NCBI RefSeq assembly: GCF_008831285.2
Contig: NW_022205019.1
Coordinates: forward strand, 1-42,151
Length of the DNA stretch: 42,151 bases
Source of the DNA: Nymphaea colorata
Lineage: Eukaryota > Streptophyta > Magnoliopsida > Nymphaeales > Nymphaeaceae
Direction of reading: 5' to 3'
Made by a program: the position numbers and the translations under genes. Below, piece by piece: positions 23,037 through 36,369 of this stretch. The number at the start of each line of letters is the position of its first letter. Within the stretch, counting starts at the first letter, position 1. The notes beneath the pieces are model-generated. The model saw only the letters and a program-made list of their open reading frames with translations. It made no database searches and had not been told where the DNA came from.

Positions 23037-26000
23037 TCAACTAAGATTTCCTCTTTTGATCAAGTATCCCCCATACGAGATGTTCAACTTCTTCACCTCC
23101 ACTTTTTCGCTCTGGTAGATGTTATTCTCAGAGTAAGGCTTCTTCTCCAACTGGTCAAGCAGCTTCTTTGTCTACTATGAGATATGGATCTCACCGGTCT
23201 TGCCAGTCTATTAGAATTTGTTTGCTACCACAACGTCTGACCCATAGATATCGTATCTCACGATCTAAGTACCGACAATACCTCCTATGATAGTTCCGGT
23301 GTGGATTCCGATACGCATGTTTAGGCAATCAAGAGCAGGCTTTTCCTTCTTGACTTCATCGATCTTTTTCAACATATCAAAAGCAAAACTGAGTACATTT
23401 TATGCCTATTTGATAGGGTTTCGGTCATAGCATTAGTGAATCCAAGGACCACATAACAATCTCCTATTGTGTACACTTTATACACATTTTTTTCAGTACA
23501 TAAACGTCAAATTATTCGAAAAGACTTCTAAGCATCCTCACCACATTCTAAGGCTCTCTCCTATTCTATGGTCGATCGAAAACTCAGTAAAACCTTTGAT
23601 ATCGGCGAAGAGAATGGTGCATTGCTCGAAAAGATCAGTAAGCTAAATCTATTTTCGAAGTTTTGAGTTTTAGTTTTTCATACGCATGCTTGGAAGTAAC
23701 TATGAACAATTTTCGATAATTAGTTGCTTATTGCGCCGTCTTTCTTCCTTGCCTAAAATTGATGATCGATTCTTTTTGGAAGGCAAATTTTCGTATCAGG
23801 ACCAAGATGATATAAAACCATTCATATACGGCATTAATTTCAAGCAGATTTTCAAAGTAAAGTGCAATCACTCCTGAGATGATTGCCATTCCCACCATCA
23901 GGACTGCATGCACGAACCTCACACCACTAATCCCCGAGAACATAGTGATGATAATCATGACGTAGAAGTGGCTAAAGATTCTTCCACCGGCTGTCGAGAC
24001 CATTATCTCATCATATTTCTCCACAACGAGACAGTAGACAAAAACGACCATGAATATCTTGCTGACTGATGTGTATCTGTGGAAGTAACTGACGCACCAG
24101 AAGAGAAGAGAAAGCAAAAGAATGCCGATCACTCTTGCCGCTATTTATCCCTTGGAGCAAGTGAAGGAAAGGATGTTGGTGATGAGATATGCCACGTTAA
24201 GCTGACAAGATGAGAATGAAAAGCTTGTCTCTAAAGGCTCTGTTCTTGTACAAGTCAACATGATATTCTTCTATATTTACTCTTCCTTAGAGACTAAGGT
24301 TTGAATCTCTTCTTCTGATTTGCTTGGTATGAATCTGAAAAATGTTCTCTTGCTTGTGTCTTATCGAATTATAGCAAATACGAGTAACATTTTATTTCAT
24401 CCTGTCTGTTCTTCATCTCTTCTATCTTGTTGAAATTGTTCTCAAGGCCCCTACAGGTGGTTCTTCTCTTTAAGTCTCTGTTAGAACTGGTATTATTTGC
24501 TTCCACAAGAGGATGTTCGATCAAATTGACGATATTGGCAAGCAAATGTCCATCGTCTGAGCTTTTCTCATCACTTAGTCTTTGGCTTCGGATTATCTTC
24601 ATGACCAGTTCCTTGAACTTCAGACGATGGCCGTTGGATTTGGAGTTTGTCCGCCTTGCTGCCTCCTCAGCTTTCAATGTATAGACGGGAATCGTTTAGT
24701 TTAGATCCTTGCAGAGACCCTTCATGTAGACATCTTTCTTGATGAATGCGTCATCAGGGAAGTGAAGCTCACTCTTTGCCTATTTTGAAAGAGTAATTGA
24801 GCCATTTGTTCCAGTAGATCCGTGACGTGAGGTTGTATTCACATTTGTTCCGATCAGCGAAAACTGCTTTTTATGCTTGCCAATCACACCAACCACGACT
24901 TCTCCGACATGAATGCCGATCTTAATATCCAAATCTTTATTCTTTTTGGTTCCCCATTTGAACATCTTAGTCTTATCCAACATCTGCTGAGCCATCCCGA
25001 GCATCTTTCCACTTTGTTCCTCCTGACCATCTCATTTTCCATCTGGCTTTCAATTTTCTTTATTCCTGTAGCCGCCATGTAGGTGTATCCTACAGTTTCG
25101 ATCTTTTGTACGGCGAAACTGGAGCATAACTTATCGAATTCTCTATAGAGGTCGTCGAGGATTCTGACCACGTTTCTTCCCTCTTCTTCAATTATTGAGT
25201 CGAAATTGCAAACGTAACAGAAAAGAATGGCAACGCTATTCTATTTATATTGCCCTCCTTCTTCACCAGTCTCAGAAAAGAAGTTACGCACGAACTCAGG
25301 GACAAGGATAGTCCATATATCATTTGTTTGGTTTGTCTGCATCTCGATTTGCTATCTAAGAATGAAGTTTTTTCGTGAATCGAAGGTGCTTCCATACAGG
25401 ACTGCAATATTGACTGCTCCACAGATACAGGTGAGGAAGATTTGCAAGGGAAGCATCGAGTTTGATTTTTTAAAGACGAAGAAACGACAATACTTGTGAT
25501 GAGGTTTGCCACGCATAGAAGAAAAACTACTTACAGTCTGACACCGATGAGCTGGGTGTAGATGAGGAAAGTGCAACAGGTCAGCAAGAAGTGTACTAGT
25601 TTTATGCACTCACCCCCATGTAAATATCATAATCAAACAGAAGATTTCGAGACAAAGTTAGGCCCTTTGTAATATTTTCGACCAAGATCACCTCCTTCCT
25701 TCATGAGCAAGCAAAAACCGATGAGGATTATTGCTAGACAGAGATAAGAGGGACCAATTATGAGGTAGGAGCTGAGCTTAAGATGGAGGCAAAAGTCAAT
25801 TCTGCTGAAAGAAGACGCAAATGGAGAAAATAGTGATCTTGAATCTTGTCAAATTGAGAGGAACATTGTTGAACTCATTCTTTATCTTATGCTCCACTCT
25901 TTTTATCTACAGTAATTTGTTGATCTTCAGTCATTTGTATCAATTCTGCTCCTACAGCTCTTGATAGATTATTCTATGTTATCGACATCGACAAAGAGAT

Positions 26001-29000
26001 GCTTGACCAGATCGATAGGATTGATATCTTTCGCGAGTAATTGCTTTGATTTTCCTACTTGGCCTTTCTTCAAGTTTAGGTAATAATCGGCAAGCATTGA
26101 ACCATTCCTTTCTTCTGCTCTAGGAAATGAATAGCGAGCAAGCTAGACAGAAGATGATTGCATTTATTTGCATGAAGCATGAATCATAAACCGTATAGAC
26201 CATTGACATTTGGAGTGCAATTTTGTGGTATTTTTGGCTGAATGATGCCAAAACCCACAATACGCCAAAAAGGACCGGATAACTGACAAGGGAAGGAAGC
26301 CTATTGACATTTTGGAGCATTATCCTTGAATCATGTGACGGAAGATACTGACTGTGATCAACAAGAAATAGATGCTGTAGTGAACTGCTTCGATTGGAAA
26401 TAGCCTGCCATCTGAAAATCTTGCATTAGGTAAGGTCATAAGCACAACGATAGATATGGTTGCTCCGTGGATCATAGCTTATACGATGTTTGTGATGAAT
26501 TTGATCCAATATTCCTTATCTTTTACTTTCTCATAAATCTGAGCCTTTCCTCTCTTTTGCTCGATTTTTATCGTGAAAAGAGTTTCAATCGTGCCATAGA
26601 CCACTATGTAGAGGGCCGTCAAGACTCCATTAAGATTGTATGAAGTTCCTTGCTGCGCATAGACTATGGTTTGGATGGTTAATGCTACAGTCCCGATCAG
26701 AACAGATCGATACATGGTCGCATCGATGAGGTAATTGTAAGCACTGGTGACCCATGAGCCTAATTCTATGATCTTTTTCAAAGAGGATATGGTGGGTGCT
26801 CGGATATCCGATGGAATGTCAGAGCGAATCCGTTACTTTTAGCTTGAGTTGATGATCAAGGAAACATCTGAGTAGTTTTCAAAGAGAAGATCAGAGTATG
26901 AGCTTCCGATACTCATAGAGTGTGGTTTCTGTTGAACTGGTCTTGAGTTTCTATGTGATTTCGGCTTTTTATTGAGGTGTGAAGGAATGGTGAGGATATT
27001 TTGAGAATAATAGGCAACAATAAGAAATGCTGCATGAGGGATGTATGGATTTTCAAATGTTTCCAGCATTTGGGCCTACAATCACTGAAAAAATGAATTA
27101 TTTTCAGACTAAGCTTCCTTGTGATTGAGTTGAGATTGTATATGATTTATTCAACCGTGATTCCTTCAAGTTAATGTATTCCATTCTCTTGTCGTTCTCT
27201 TCAGTCATTAGCAGGGATTTTAACGATTGGATTTCGGCATTGTTATTGGTAAATATGCACATCTTGATGCCTTTTTATGTGAGATATGTTGTCATCGCTT
27301 TGGCTGATTCGCTTTTCTCGGAAGAAACCGACCATACAACAAACTCCAGATCCTTTTAGAATTTAGAAGAAAATTCATCCAAATCTTTTTGGGTGACGTT
27401 GGAACTCATCTTCAACTTGGTGAACTCAGCATCATAAGTCTCGTATTCGCTATTGGAAAGACTCTCTTTCCGTATACGATAATTTAAGCTTTTGAATTTT
27501 TAATAAGGAAAGCTTATTTTACAGAATGTTCTTTTTCAACTCTCTGTCTCTCAGTTTGTCGAACATGTCTTCGGGATTGCCCTTACAATAGATATCCTTT
27601 CCTCAAAGCCTTCCTCCCGGACGACAACTGAGAAGATTTTTCTTTCCACTTGGAAATTGTTGATCCTTCTTGAGAAAAACATCTCTTTTGATGCCTAGAG
27701 GATCTTGAACTTTAAGCCGACTTATTTTTTTGTCCTTGAGTCTATTTGAGAAGCCACATGGACGCCGATTCCGTTGACCAGTCTCAGCAAAACTTCCTCA
27801 GCGTAGATTCTGCTATTGGCTTAGAATTTTATGTCCTAGGCATCACGCTTTTCAAAATGGCTTGGTGACACATACCAAAAGCTTTGATCAGTTCCATGGA
27901 TTCTTCTTACTCGTTCTTGATGTTTGTGCTCAATTTTTATTTGCTAATCCTGAGAGGTTAAAGCTGCATTTTGAATTTGGTTGGATTGACAGAGTGAAGA
28001 CCAGTATAGAGTCTATTATTTGTATCCTGCTTATAGTCGTCATCGAGGAAATAAGTGTCGAATTCGTTGTTAGGCATGAATTGCTTCTCAACTGGGGTAT
28101 TACCATTGGTTCCGCTACTGCAAATACTCATGAAGAACTTATTACTTCTTTATTTTTGTATTTTTGGTATCTGCTGATGGTTTTCTCTATTCATGCTTGA
28201 TCCTGATAGCGACCATTCCGTCTACTTCCTCTCATGACTGATTCACCCTCTTCTCTGAAATCATACAACGATGATGAAGTTATGATCTCATCCGCTATCA
28301 TCTTTCCCGAGCTTAGGACTCCATTATAAGCAATCACTGCAAAATCAATGGATCCGAGGTTAATGATGCTTGAGAAATTGATGATCTCAGCATCGATGTT
28401 ATTCTTGAAACTGAAGTAAAGCAGCAGAAGACCGTTGCCGAAGTAAAGGAAATGAGGAAGAATGACGGAAAAAATGAGAAGATGGTAGACTGAAGTTTCC
28501 AGAGCCGAAAGGAATTAGTTGCTAAGGGTGACCAAGGCATAAGGAAGGCCTAGGATGATGTTGATGGCAAAGCAAACAGCAAAAATTCTATCGATATAAT
28601 TCTCGAAAAACTTATGATTCCGATTTCTCTCTCCAATATGACGCATAATTTTGCAGTTCATGCCAGCGTGGAGGACAAGTGCATAGATCCAGCAAGTTTT
28701 GATGATCGATTCCCTGGAGATAAAGTTTTCAAAGGTGATTAGAGAGGTCTTTGGATCTTTAACCAGCTTTAAATACCCAAGAAATCCTCCATATCAGCAT
28801 TCGGTAACTCATATTTTAGTTTACCTGTCAAATATTCTTTCTTATACTTATCCCATTCCTTTTAATGGCGCTTCTTGATGTGACCTGGGTAAGATAGCAA
28901 GCTTTTTTCCTTTCGACCGTTACTCTTCCGGTAATGCTTCTCGCATCGACATATACGACAGCTTCCCTATCTTCTATGTGCTGGGTATCGAGGACAAGGA

Positions 29001-29480
29001 TGTCAGCTGGCGCTTTTTCTCCTTTTTAAAGGTATAAAATATCACCTTATCTGATATCACCCCAACAGAGGCCAGTCATCTCCTCTCCATCCCTATATAT
29101 TTTAGAATCTTGATACAGAAACTTACTCTGGTTCACTTTTTCGTCGGCTCTTCTGCGCATCATATCGAAATAAACCTCTTTGACGATCAAGAGCAATAGA
29201 ATCATTGCAAATTCTGTGATATACATCCACAAGGATAGGCTTGGCTTCTGGGCAACAGTGCCACGATAACTATCGTGATGATTAGGGAGAGTGGACACGG
29301 ATTGAGCAATTTGAAAAGTAATCTGAGGACCACGTTGTTAGATAGGTAGCTATTGGTTGAAATTTCGTTATCTGAGAGGCCGAGAAGGGAGGTGGCCTTT
29401 CCGTTGGTGAGTTCCAGTGTGTTGCAATCCGAAGAGAGCTACCGTTTGGCTGATTTGTTGGCCGTTGATTATGGTTCCAT
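23037..29480 (-). CDS. Guanylyl cyclase with N-terminal P4-ATPase-like half and two cyclase domains; many frame breaks
   Basis: Large membrane protein, about 2,150 aa, with the architecture known from Paramecium, Tetrahymena and apicomplexan guanylyl cyclases. Order: P4-ATPase-like part from ATG 29480 (membrane segment LWMYITEFAMILLLLIVKEV; actuator-like GDIRQGDILYL near 29060; GLVLHAGMN-type region near 28660; N-domain around 27860-27540; P-domain about 27340-27190), membrane segments 27100-25600, first cyclase domain about 25220-24760, six-helix membrane block about 24190-23740, second cyclase domain about 23640-23120, TGA 23039-23037. The second cyclase domain carries both metal Asp (LFADIKGFT, TIGDCYV). 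The first lacks them (FCYVCNFD, VGYTYM) but keeps NVNTTSR and the guanine-type Glu in KIETVG, so the domains form one site in swapped order. At least eight single-base shifts interrupt the frame, so the exact sequence is provisional. Its product cGMP may act through the cyclic-nucleotide-binding protein at 39.6 kb (inference). Confidence 0.88.
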
Positions 29481-29634
29481 TGAATATTTAAAACTATATA
29501 CTAAGGTATTCGCAGGGAAAGTATTATAATCATTTGCGAGAGCTCAAATCTATCTAATGGGATGGTAAGGGGCAACAAAGCATATATCTATATATAGCAT
29601 CATTGGCTTGACCAGAAGTTGTAGATTTCGCGAC

Positions 29635-31536
29635 TCACCATGTGAGATTACTTTGATTATCTTGAAAAAAATGCCAAGCAAAGACATTAGAGGGCCGTTA
29701 GTCTTTTGGATCTTTCGCATAGGAGAGAGGAAAGAAGGCATGCAGCTCGTGGTGATCGATATCGGCAGCTTGAAGTCTAAATTTTTATCAGGGTCATTGC
29801 GTATTCACCTTAAAACGGTTTGAAATCCATGATGATTTCATAAAAAATTAAACCTAAACTCCACATATCGTAACTACCGTCATATGCTTGTCCGATCGCC
29901 ACTTAGTGGGGTGCTTCGGTTAAACTTCCTAGAAAGCTTTGTCTTCGTTTTTTGGTGGAAAAAGTACTGCTGAGATTATGTTAGTGATCTTCAAGACACC
30001 CATTTCGTTTTTGATGGCATTTAGAGAAAGATTTCTCAGGATTATATTGCTTTTGTGCAGTTAGGCAACAGTTTAGACCACTTTTCCGAAGCTTCCTACA
30101 ACCTATTAATTTGAACTGTGCTCAAATGCTTGTCTTTTTTGATGGATTGCCCTAAGATTGGCTCCATGACCAAAAAAACTGATGTTGAATCATGGAAGAC
30201 CATAAAAAGCTTCTGTAAACTATGTCCGATCATGTTTTGGCTTATATAAAAGTGTATCCTGATTGATTAGGCAAGTTGGTCTAAAAGCTACTGCTCCATG
30301 ACTAAGTTTTTATTGAACTTTTTGATCGTGAATATGAAATTTAGTCTCTTGTGTAATGCTAGGTATTAGTTTGAGCATTATGATTCTTCTATTTGGCGCA
30401 AGATAATGAAATCTTCCAGTGTAACTTTCTTGTAATCATCAACTATTTACTTGGGAATGTATTTTAGCATTGATTATTAGGGTGATGATTAGATGAGGAT
30501 CCTTTTACTGCTAGGTTTCTTTGTTTATGATTGATTGGCTGCAGGTTTTAGTGTATTTTTCATTGGATTTGATTCCGGTTTTGATATGCCTAATCTAACT
30601 TCTTTTAAAGTTTTTCCTTTTTGTTTTTAATTCCCATCTTTTAGGTGTAAATATTGGGATGCATGTTTTACTTTTGCGATTATCTATTATCTATATCTTT
30701 CGTCTTTGATGATATCTGTTTTCCAATATAAACTTAAAAGAACTTTTGCTTGCTTTGCTATTATTTTTCTCTTTGCTCATAGGAGTGGATATCATTTGTC
30801 TTGATGTTGTCCTTGGATTCGAAGGCGAACAGCCGGTTTGCTATTTACAGTTGGTTTGTGATAAGTCCCAATCTGATGTGCTTTTATTGGATGCAAGGCT
30901 ACTATTGCTTGGATTTTTATGGATTCTTGATTATCTGCTCTTCATTTGAATCTATATTAACAGTTATAATAATCATGCATATTACTATCATTCATTAGCC
31001 TTCTGACGTGATGAAAGGTCTCTTTTGCATTTCTTGTATGCCAAAAAGTTAGCCCCCTAATTAATCTCTTTTTCGTTGGGAAGAGGACATTACTCATGCT
31101 CTTGATCGGTTATTTGATACAAGTTCTCTCAATCCCTTTGTTGCGCTCATTTGTGGGAATTGCTGGCTTATATTCTCCATGATTTCCGTATTTTGCGGTT
31201 CTGATTGATGCTGAACCTATTCTTCAATTTTCCAATCTTATGTTTCATGCATGTGAGTTCCTCTGTATCTTTTTCCAAGGCTTCAAACAAATTTTCCTTA
31301 TCTTCACAAAAATTGATTTTTTCCTTGTTATTCATAATCCGCTTGGCAAGCTAGAGTACTCAGTTTCTTCTCTGAGGTTATCGAGCAAAGAGGCCTTTCT
31401 TGATCTGACTGGTATGATTGGCAGTTTGGTAAATGCTCTTTTTTCTAGCTTTTCTAGAAGTCCTAGAATTGCCTTGCATAGGGTGATTTGGATTTGATGG
31501 GAAGGTTGCTGGGATGTTTTGCTTTGGCTTTAGCAT
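29635..31536 (-). CDS. Protein kinase-like protein lacking catalytic residues (probable pseudokinase), several frame breaks
   Basis: Read from ATG 31536 (MLKPKQNIPATF) to TGA 29637-29635 with several one-base shifts. The first 350 residues or so are basic and coiled-coil-like. The kinase fold starts near 30440: LEDFIILRQIEES, then the lysine strand FTIKKFNK. It continues with a gatekeeper region FLVMEPIL and, near 30031, NIILRNLSLN in place of HRDxxxxN, so the catalytic Asp is Asn and His is Leu. DFG is TNI (29977-29985). The end of the activation segment reads EAPHQ, then GSYDMWSLGLIFYEII and a RPS-type C-lobe helix. The glycine loop is also degenerate. It probably acts as a scaffold or allosteric partner. 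It lies 155 bp upstream of the cyclase start, on the same strand. Confidence 0.75.
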
Positions 31537-31813
31537 AATCTTCTAATGTTATATAACGGTTAAATTGGCTGTTGGAGCCAATATAAAATAGATTATTTGT
31601 TATGATAAACGAGAAAAGTGAAAGGGATGAAAATGGTAATGAATGGTCAGATGTATTTTTGTGGATTATTCTTTGATTGGTTGTTAGTTCTTTACTTCTT
31701 ATTTTTCTCCAAATTTTATGACTTTATTGTCTTTCAAGCATTCCCAATCAATCTATTTGATGATTGTCCCATGACTAAGATTTCTAAAACTTACTCTCAT
31801 TTATAATATAAAA

Positions 31814-33173
31814 ATGTCATAGAAAAACCAAACGGCCTTGCAAAAAATGCAATAAATAGCCAACAGGCTCATCTCTAACACGCCCGAACTGGCAAAGATG
31901 CTCGACAGCGACTCAGCTCTCAAGCCAAAGAAGCCAATGTCTCCATCCGCCAAGAAGGGAAAGCCGGTCATCGCAACCAACCTGGGATCAAGCACCAAAA
32001 ATGAAATGACTGCTAATGACTATCACGAGAAATGCAAAGATCTAACTTCCTAGGTGCAATATTGGAGGGAAAAATGCGTGGGCTTGGAAGAGGAAATCGC
32101 GATCATAAAGCAACGCTTCGTATAGAGAGAGATACAGTATCGTGGGATCATCGAATAGCTTCAGGAATAAATCAAGTAAATCCATACATGATATAGGTCC
32201 AAGAGTTGCCTTGATAGCTCGGATAGAAATCGTATGCAACAGATAAACGAACTTCACAAATAGATCATCGACAATATTGCATCGATCCAGAACAAGACAT
32301 CCAAGATATTGATTGAGCAATAGTCGGACATTAGAAGGTTTTTCAATAAAAAGATCAATGAAATAAAGGAAAAATTCAAAGAGGATAGGATCAATAAAAA
32401 TGAAAAAGATCAGGAATATCAACAGAAGGAAAAACAAATGGCTTCGGAATTGGAATGGATAAAAATATAGCTCATAAGATCGACGAAGAGAATAAAACAC
32501 TCATGAAGAAATACTCATCTCTTAAAGCCGAATTCTAAATCCAAGAAAAAGATAAAGATTTGCTGCTTAAGGAACTTTTGATGAAGAAGAAAGAAAACGC
32601 TGCTCTAAGGACTCAGGTGAACAATATGAAAAGTTGCTAAATTAAGTCTCTCGTGAGATGGAAGAAAGCGAAATAAAACCTGAAGACATATCGATAATCG
32701 CTAAGACTGAGCTTCAACCTCAACAGCAAAACACAAATTCCAAGATATCCAACTCGAAAGTCAAGACTCAGAAGAGCGAATTTGGAGATACGAAGAGATA
32801 TGAGAACACCGTAGCCCATCTGAACAAGGTGATTGCCAAATAAAAGGCAAAGATCAGAGAATTGAAGAATCTTTATATGAAGGAAATGGGAAATAAGTCA
32901 GAGCTTGAAAAGATTGTTCGAAAGCTGGTGGAGGACACAAGAGAAGCCATCATCGGTGCAGAAAAGGAAAAGACTGCCTTTAAGAGAAGAAACGAAGAGA
33001 TGAGCGTCGAAGCCAGGGAAAAATTATTGGAAAAATTACTTTCTAATGAAAAAATACTCACCTTGATCTATGATAAAACTTTCTACTCGGGCAACAGACA
33101 GGTCCAAGACATGGAGATTCCAAGTGAATTGAAAAAGATATTGGAAGATAACGAAGTCTAAGGATTCGACTGA
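31814..33173 (+). CDS. Coiled-coil protein, about 450 aa, several probable indels
   Basis: From ATG 31814 (MSQKNQTALQKMQQ) to TGA 33171-33173. The N-terminal 65 residues are basic and Ser/Pro-rich, then nearly the whole protein is heptad-like charged helix rich in Lys, Glu and Gln. A Gln-rich break occurs at about 32710, and the C-terminal helix ends in KKILEDNEVQGFD. Frames step by one base near 32190, 32470 and 32632 (an AAAA run), each restored by one base. Structural protein of cytoskeleton or cilium is likely from composition alone. It is divergent from the pseudokinase across a 277-bp AT-rich spacer (31537-31813). Confidence 0.75.
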
Positions 33174-33255
33174 TTCACATATCATCATCCAATCTTATAA
33201 CCATTCTAACACAAGCATGCATATGTATAATTCGTATAAAAATAAAACCTTATAA

Positions 33256-36200
33256 ATGAAGAAAGGCGGAAAGGATAACGAATACCGTCGGATCAAGGTG
33301 GATTCAGATTACCACGGATTTGATTTCTTCTTATTGAAGAAGCCCTTGCAATGCTGTGTCAAGATCCCTGAGACTGTTCTTTTGGATAAGAATGGAGCTC
33401 CAAGGGATTGGATCTTCAACTCGAATAAATTACCCTCGCATCCCATCCTCAAGAAAAGAAAGGAAAACCTTCTTCCTTTCACAATCATTCGCAATTTTTG
33501 CTCAAAACATGTCCCCATGACCCAACTCGCAGGACTCAAGACAATACACGAACTCAAATAGACCGTACGATCGATACTCCTAACCAAAAAAGATGCATAA
33601 TACGCTAGCAAAAGAAAGCACATATAAATACGAACAATAGATGGTGAGATTTTGCAAATAAATTTACTCTAATTTTTGTAATACATCGGCGAGAATAAGT
33701 TCGCCTAGCAAAACTTCTACGATAAATGGAGAATGATCCAATAGCGAGTGTCGGCAAGCAAGCTAGACGAGTCATATCTGGTCTAAAGTGTAAGGAAAAA
33801 TCATATCATATAAAGCAAATCAAGCAAGTTCATAGCCATAGGAACAGGAATAAAGCCATAATAGTCGGAGATGATAATGATGCATTCAAATAAGCTTCAC
33901 CGTCAAAGGAATTAGAAGTAACTGAGACGAAAATGGTATAAGGGTATAAATTCTTTGATACTTATCTCAACAAAAAGTTCTTCTCGGCTGTTGCATAGAT
34001 CATATAATGCATATAAAAGAACTACAAATGTATTGTATAGTCAATGACGACGAGATTCGTCATTGATCATAACCGTTAGCCTCATTTAGCAGCGATTCAA
34101 GAGATTTACCTAAAACCATCATCCAAATTATTCGAGATGAGAGAGTTTAGCCAACTGATAGTGGCTGGAGAGATGAAATTAGACAATTATCATCGATGTT
34201 TGATGCAATTCATTATTGAAAATCCATCAAAACCAGAGCCAAATTTAGAACAGCCAGTATACTCTCAAAGAGGAAAAAGATGCAAAGGAGAATTCTGCTA
34301 AGTTGTCACCGAAATCCCACACATGCGTATATATTTTATTACAAAGCTTAACCTCGCATGAGATTACCAGTCCTTCCTGGATATAATACAAGAAAAATGA
34401 ATGCAAATTTAATCGAATGTGTACGGAAAAGGAGAGGAAGAGTGATTGAAAAATTGAAAGAAAATGGCATTCTTGATGTTAATTACTCTTACAATAATGA
34501 GGACAGCTCGGAATATGAAGATAGCGACTATGAGACAGAGACTAATGTAAAGGTATGCTAAAATTGCTTCGTTTTCTATATAAACGTAATGAAATTTTTC
34601 GAAGTTGATGGTTTGGGAATCTAGTAGAGAAAAAAGTTTCTGCAATGCGGTCAAGGACCCTATAAGTCTCAAAGAGGTCTGTTAACAATCATTTGATAAT
34701 ATCAAGAATGAAGACGATTTACTTAACAAGAAAGATCAATATAACAGTTTAAAGACCTTACAGAATAGAATGAAGTTGATATAAGATGAAAAAGCGCAAA
34801 TCCCCACCACAACCGCCTGTAAGACGATCATTGAGCCACATACAAAGCTTAGACCAATCCCATAAAAAGCTAGCGTATAGAAGAATATAGTAGGTTAGCA
34901 AAGATAGGAAAAATCAAAGGTGGAAAACTAAAAAAAGCATCATTCCAAAGGACGTAAAGGATAAAAACAAAATCACTTAAATAAAATCCAACAAATTGAT
35001 GAAGCCAAGCTAAAAAACATTACAGTCGAGCCTGAAACAAGCCTTCATCCCTATCAAAGAATACCAGCATTAAAAAGCATACAAAACCGACCAATTATCA
35101 TCAAGCAGCCGAACAATAGTCTAAAAATTGTAATTACTTTCAAACACGAATGAATAAGAGTTTATCTTCTCTGCCAAAAAGTATTATAAAGATAACCTTC
35201 CTCAATTCGTCGATAGAGTTTGGTATTCAACCTAATATCTCACCCATTTGTATTAATTCATGAGCAATTCCCCATCGGCATAGCTCCAGGAAACAGGATA
35301 AAGAAACGTCCCTAAATGAGTCTAAAAAGATTATCATAACTGACCAACTATCCTTAAATCGTATCAAGAAGCACTTTGTCTTCGATACCATCATATGTGA
35401 CGAAAAACTACGATCCTTTTTGCGTCATCAGCAGCAAAATGGTCCACAATAACAACTAACCTGGAAACCATACCAAAATATCATCATAGTCAACGATATC
35501 TTTGACTCTTACATTAATATATATCAATGGTCAAATAGATCTTGGAAGATGTTGTTAATACTCGCTTCATATTGTTCAATTATCATGGCCAATCTCATAC
35601 AATCTATGATAAATTGCTAGATTTTAAGCCAAGTGATTTTGCTTCTCTTTTGGATAAACTTATATACCGAGTGAGTTCGTATCCAAACCAACTGAATATC
35701 GTTCCTCTAGGAGATACATTTAAGATAATTGGTATGGGATTTGGCGGATATCTTGCCCAATCATATATGGCTCTTTGTCCTTAGATGCATTCCCTCATCA
35801 AAGGAGTCATGTTGGTCAATTCTTCACCATATTGCACGAAGAAAAATAAATAAATTTACAATAATCTCTTGCAATTATACTCTGTTTAGGATCCTGTAAC
35901 AGAGTAAAACGCATTTTTGTTCTACAATAAGGCAATCAACTCAATAGAGATATAAAAGTAAGATTTGGAGAATAAATCAGGCCTCAATTCTATCAGAGTT
36001 GATGGAAGAGCATACCTTTTGAAGAATGCTTTAGCTTTTTGGAATGATAACGTCTTATAGAACTTTGAAAACTACTCAGGAAGGGTGATGCTCATCTATA
36101 GTAAAGGTGATATCCTGCTCGAAAGGGTAGACATGCAAAGAATTCTTCTAAAATCTGATCTTTAACGGACATAGCTGAAGAACAGACTTTTGATATAAGT

Positions 36201-36276
36201 GAATGGCGGCCACGACATTGCAGCATAAAGTTATGACGATTTGATCAAGCACATGTTCACTTTTATCTAAGGATGA
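33256..36276 (+). CDS. Large protein with C-terminal alpha/beta-hydrolase-like domain (Ser replaced by Gly)
   Basis: About 1,000 aa if one gene. ATG 33256 opens a long frame; a 20-nt intron at 34327-34346 (GTATAT...CAAAG) bypasses a TGA, and several one-base steps (for example A6 near 34630 and AAA near 35533) are needed. The N-terminal two thirds are basic and low in recognisable domains, with an acidic patch around 34500. The C-terminal 300 residues look like an alpha/beta hydrolase: strand FILFNYHGQSHTIYDKLL, the elbow IIGMGFGGYLAQSYM and a late VNGGHD His. The usual nucleophile motif GxSxG is GMGFG, so Ser is Gly (35737-35739) and hydrolase activity is unlikely by the usual mechanism. Two adjacent genes (split near 35150) remain possible. 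TGA is at 36274-36276. Confidence 0.6.
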
Positions 36277-36369
36277 TTTCAGTTTTATTTATGATTCTTA
36301 TGTACGCCAAATCCATTTTATTTATCAAAAATTAGATAATTAAGTGAAACCCCCGCCCCTCTGAACAGA

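Noticed and set aside
31618-31806. Short hydrophobic plus-strand frame upstream of the coiled-coil gene
   Set aside because: It lies in the divergent spacer, is a run of T-rich codons, and has no homologous features; likely chance.
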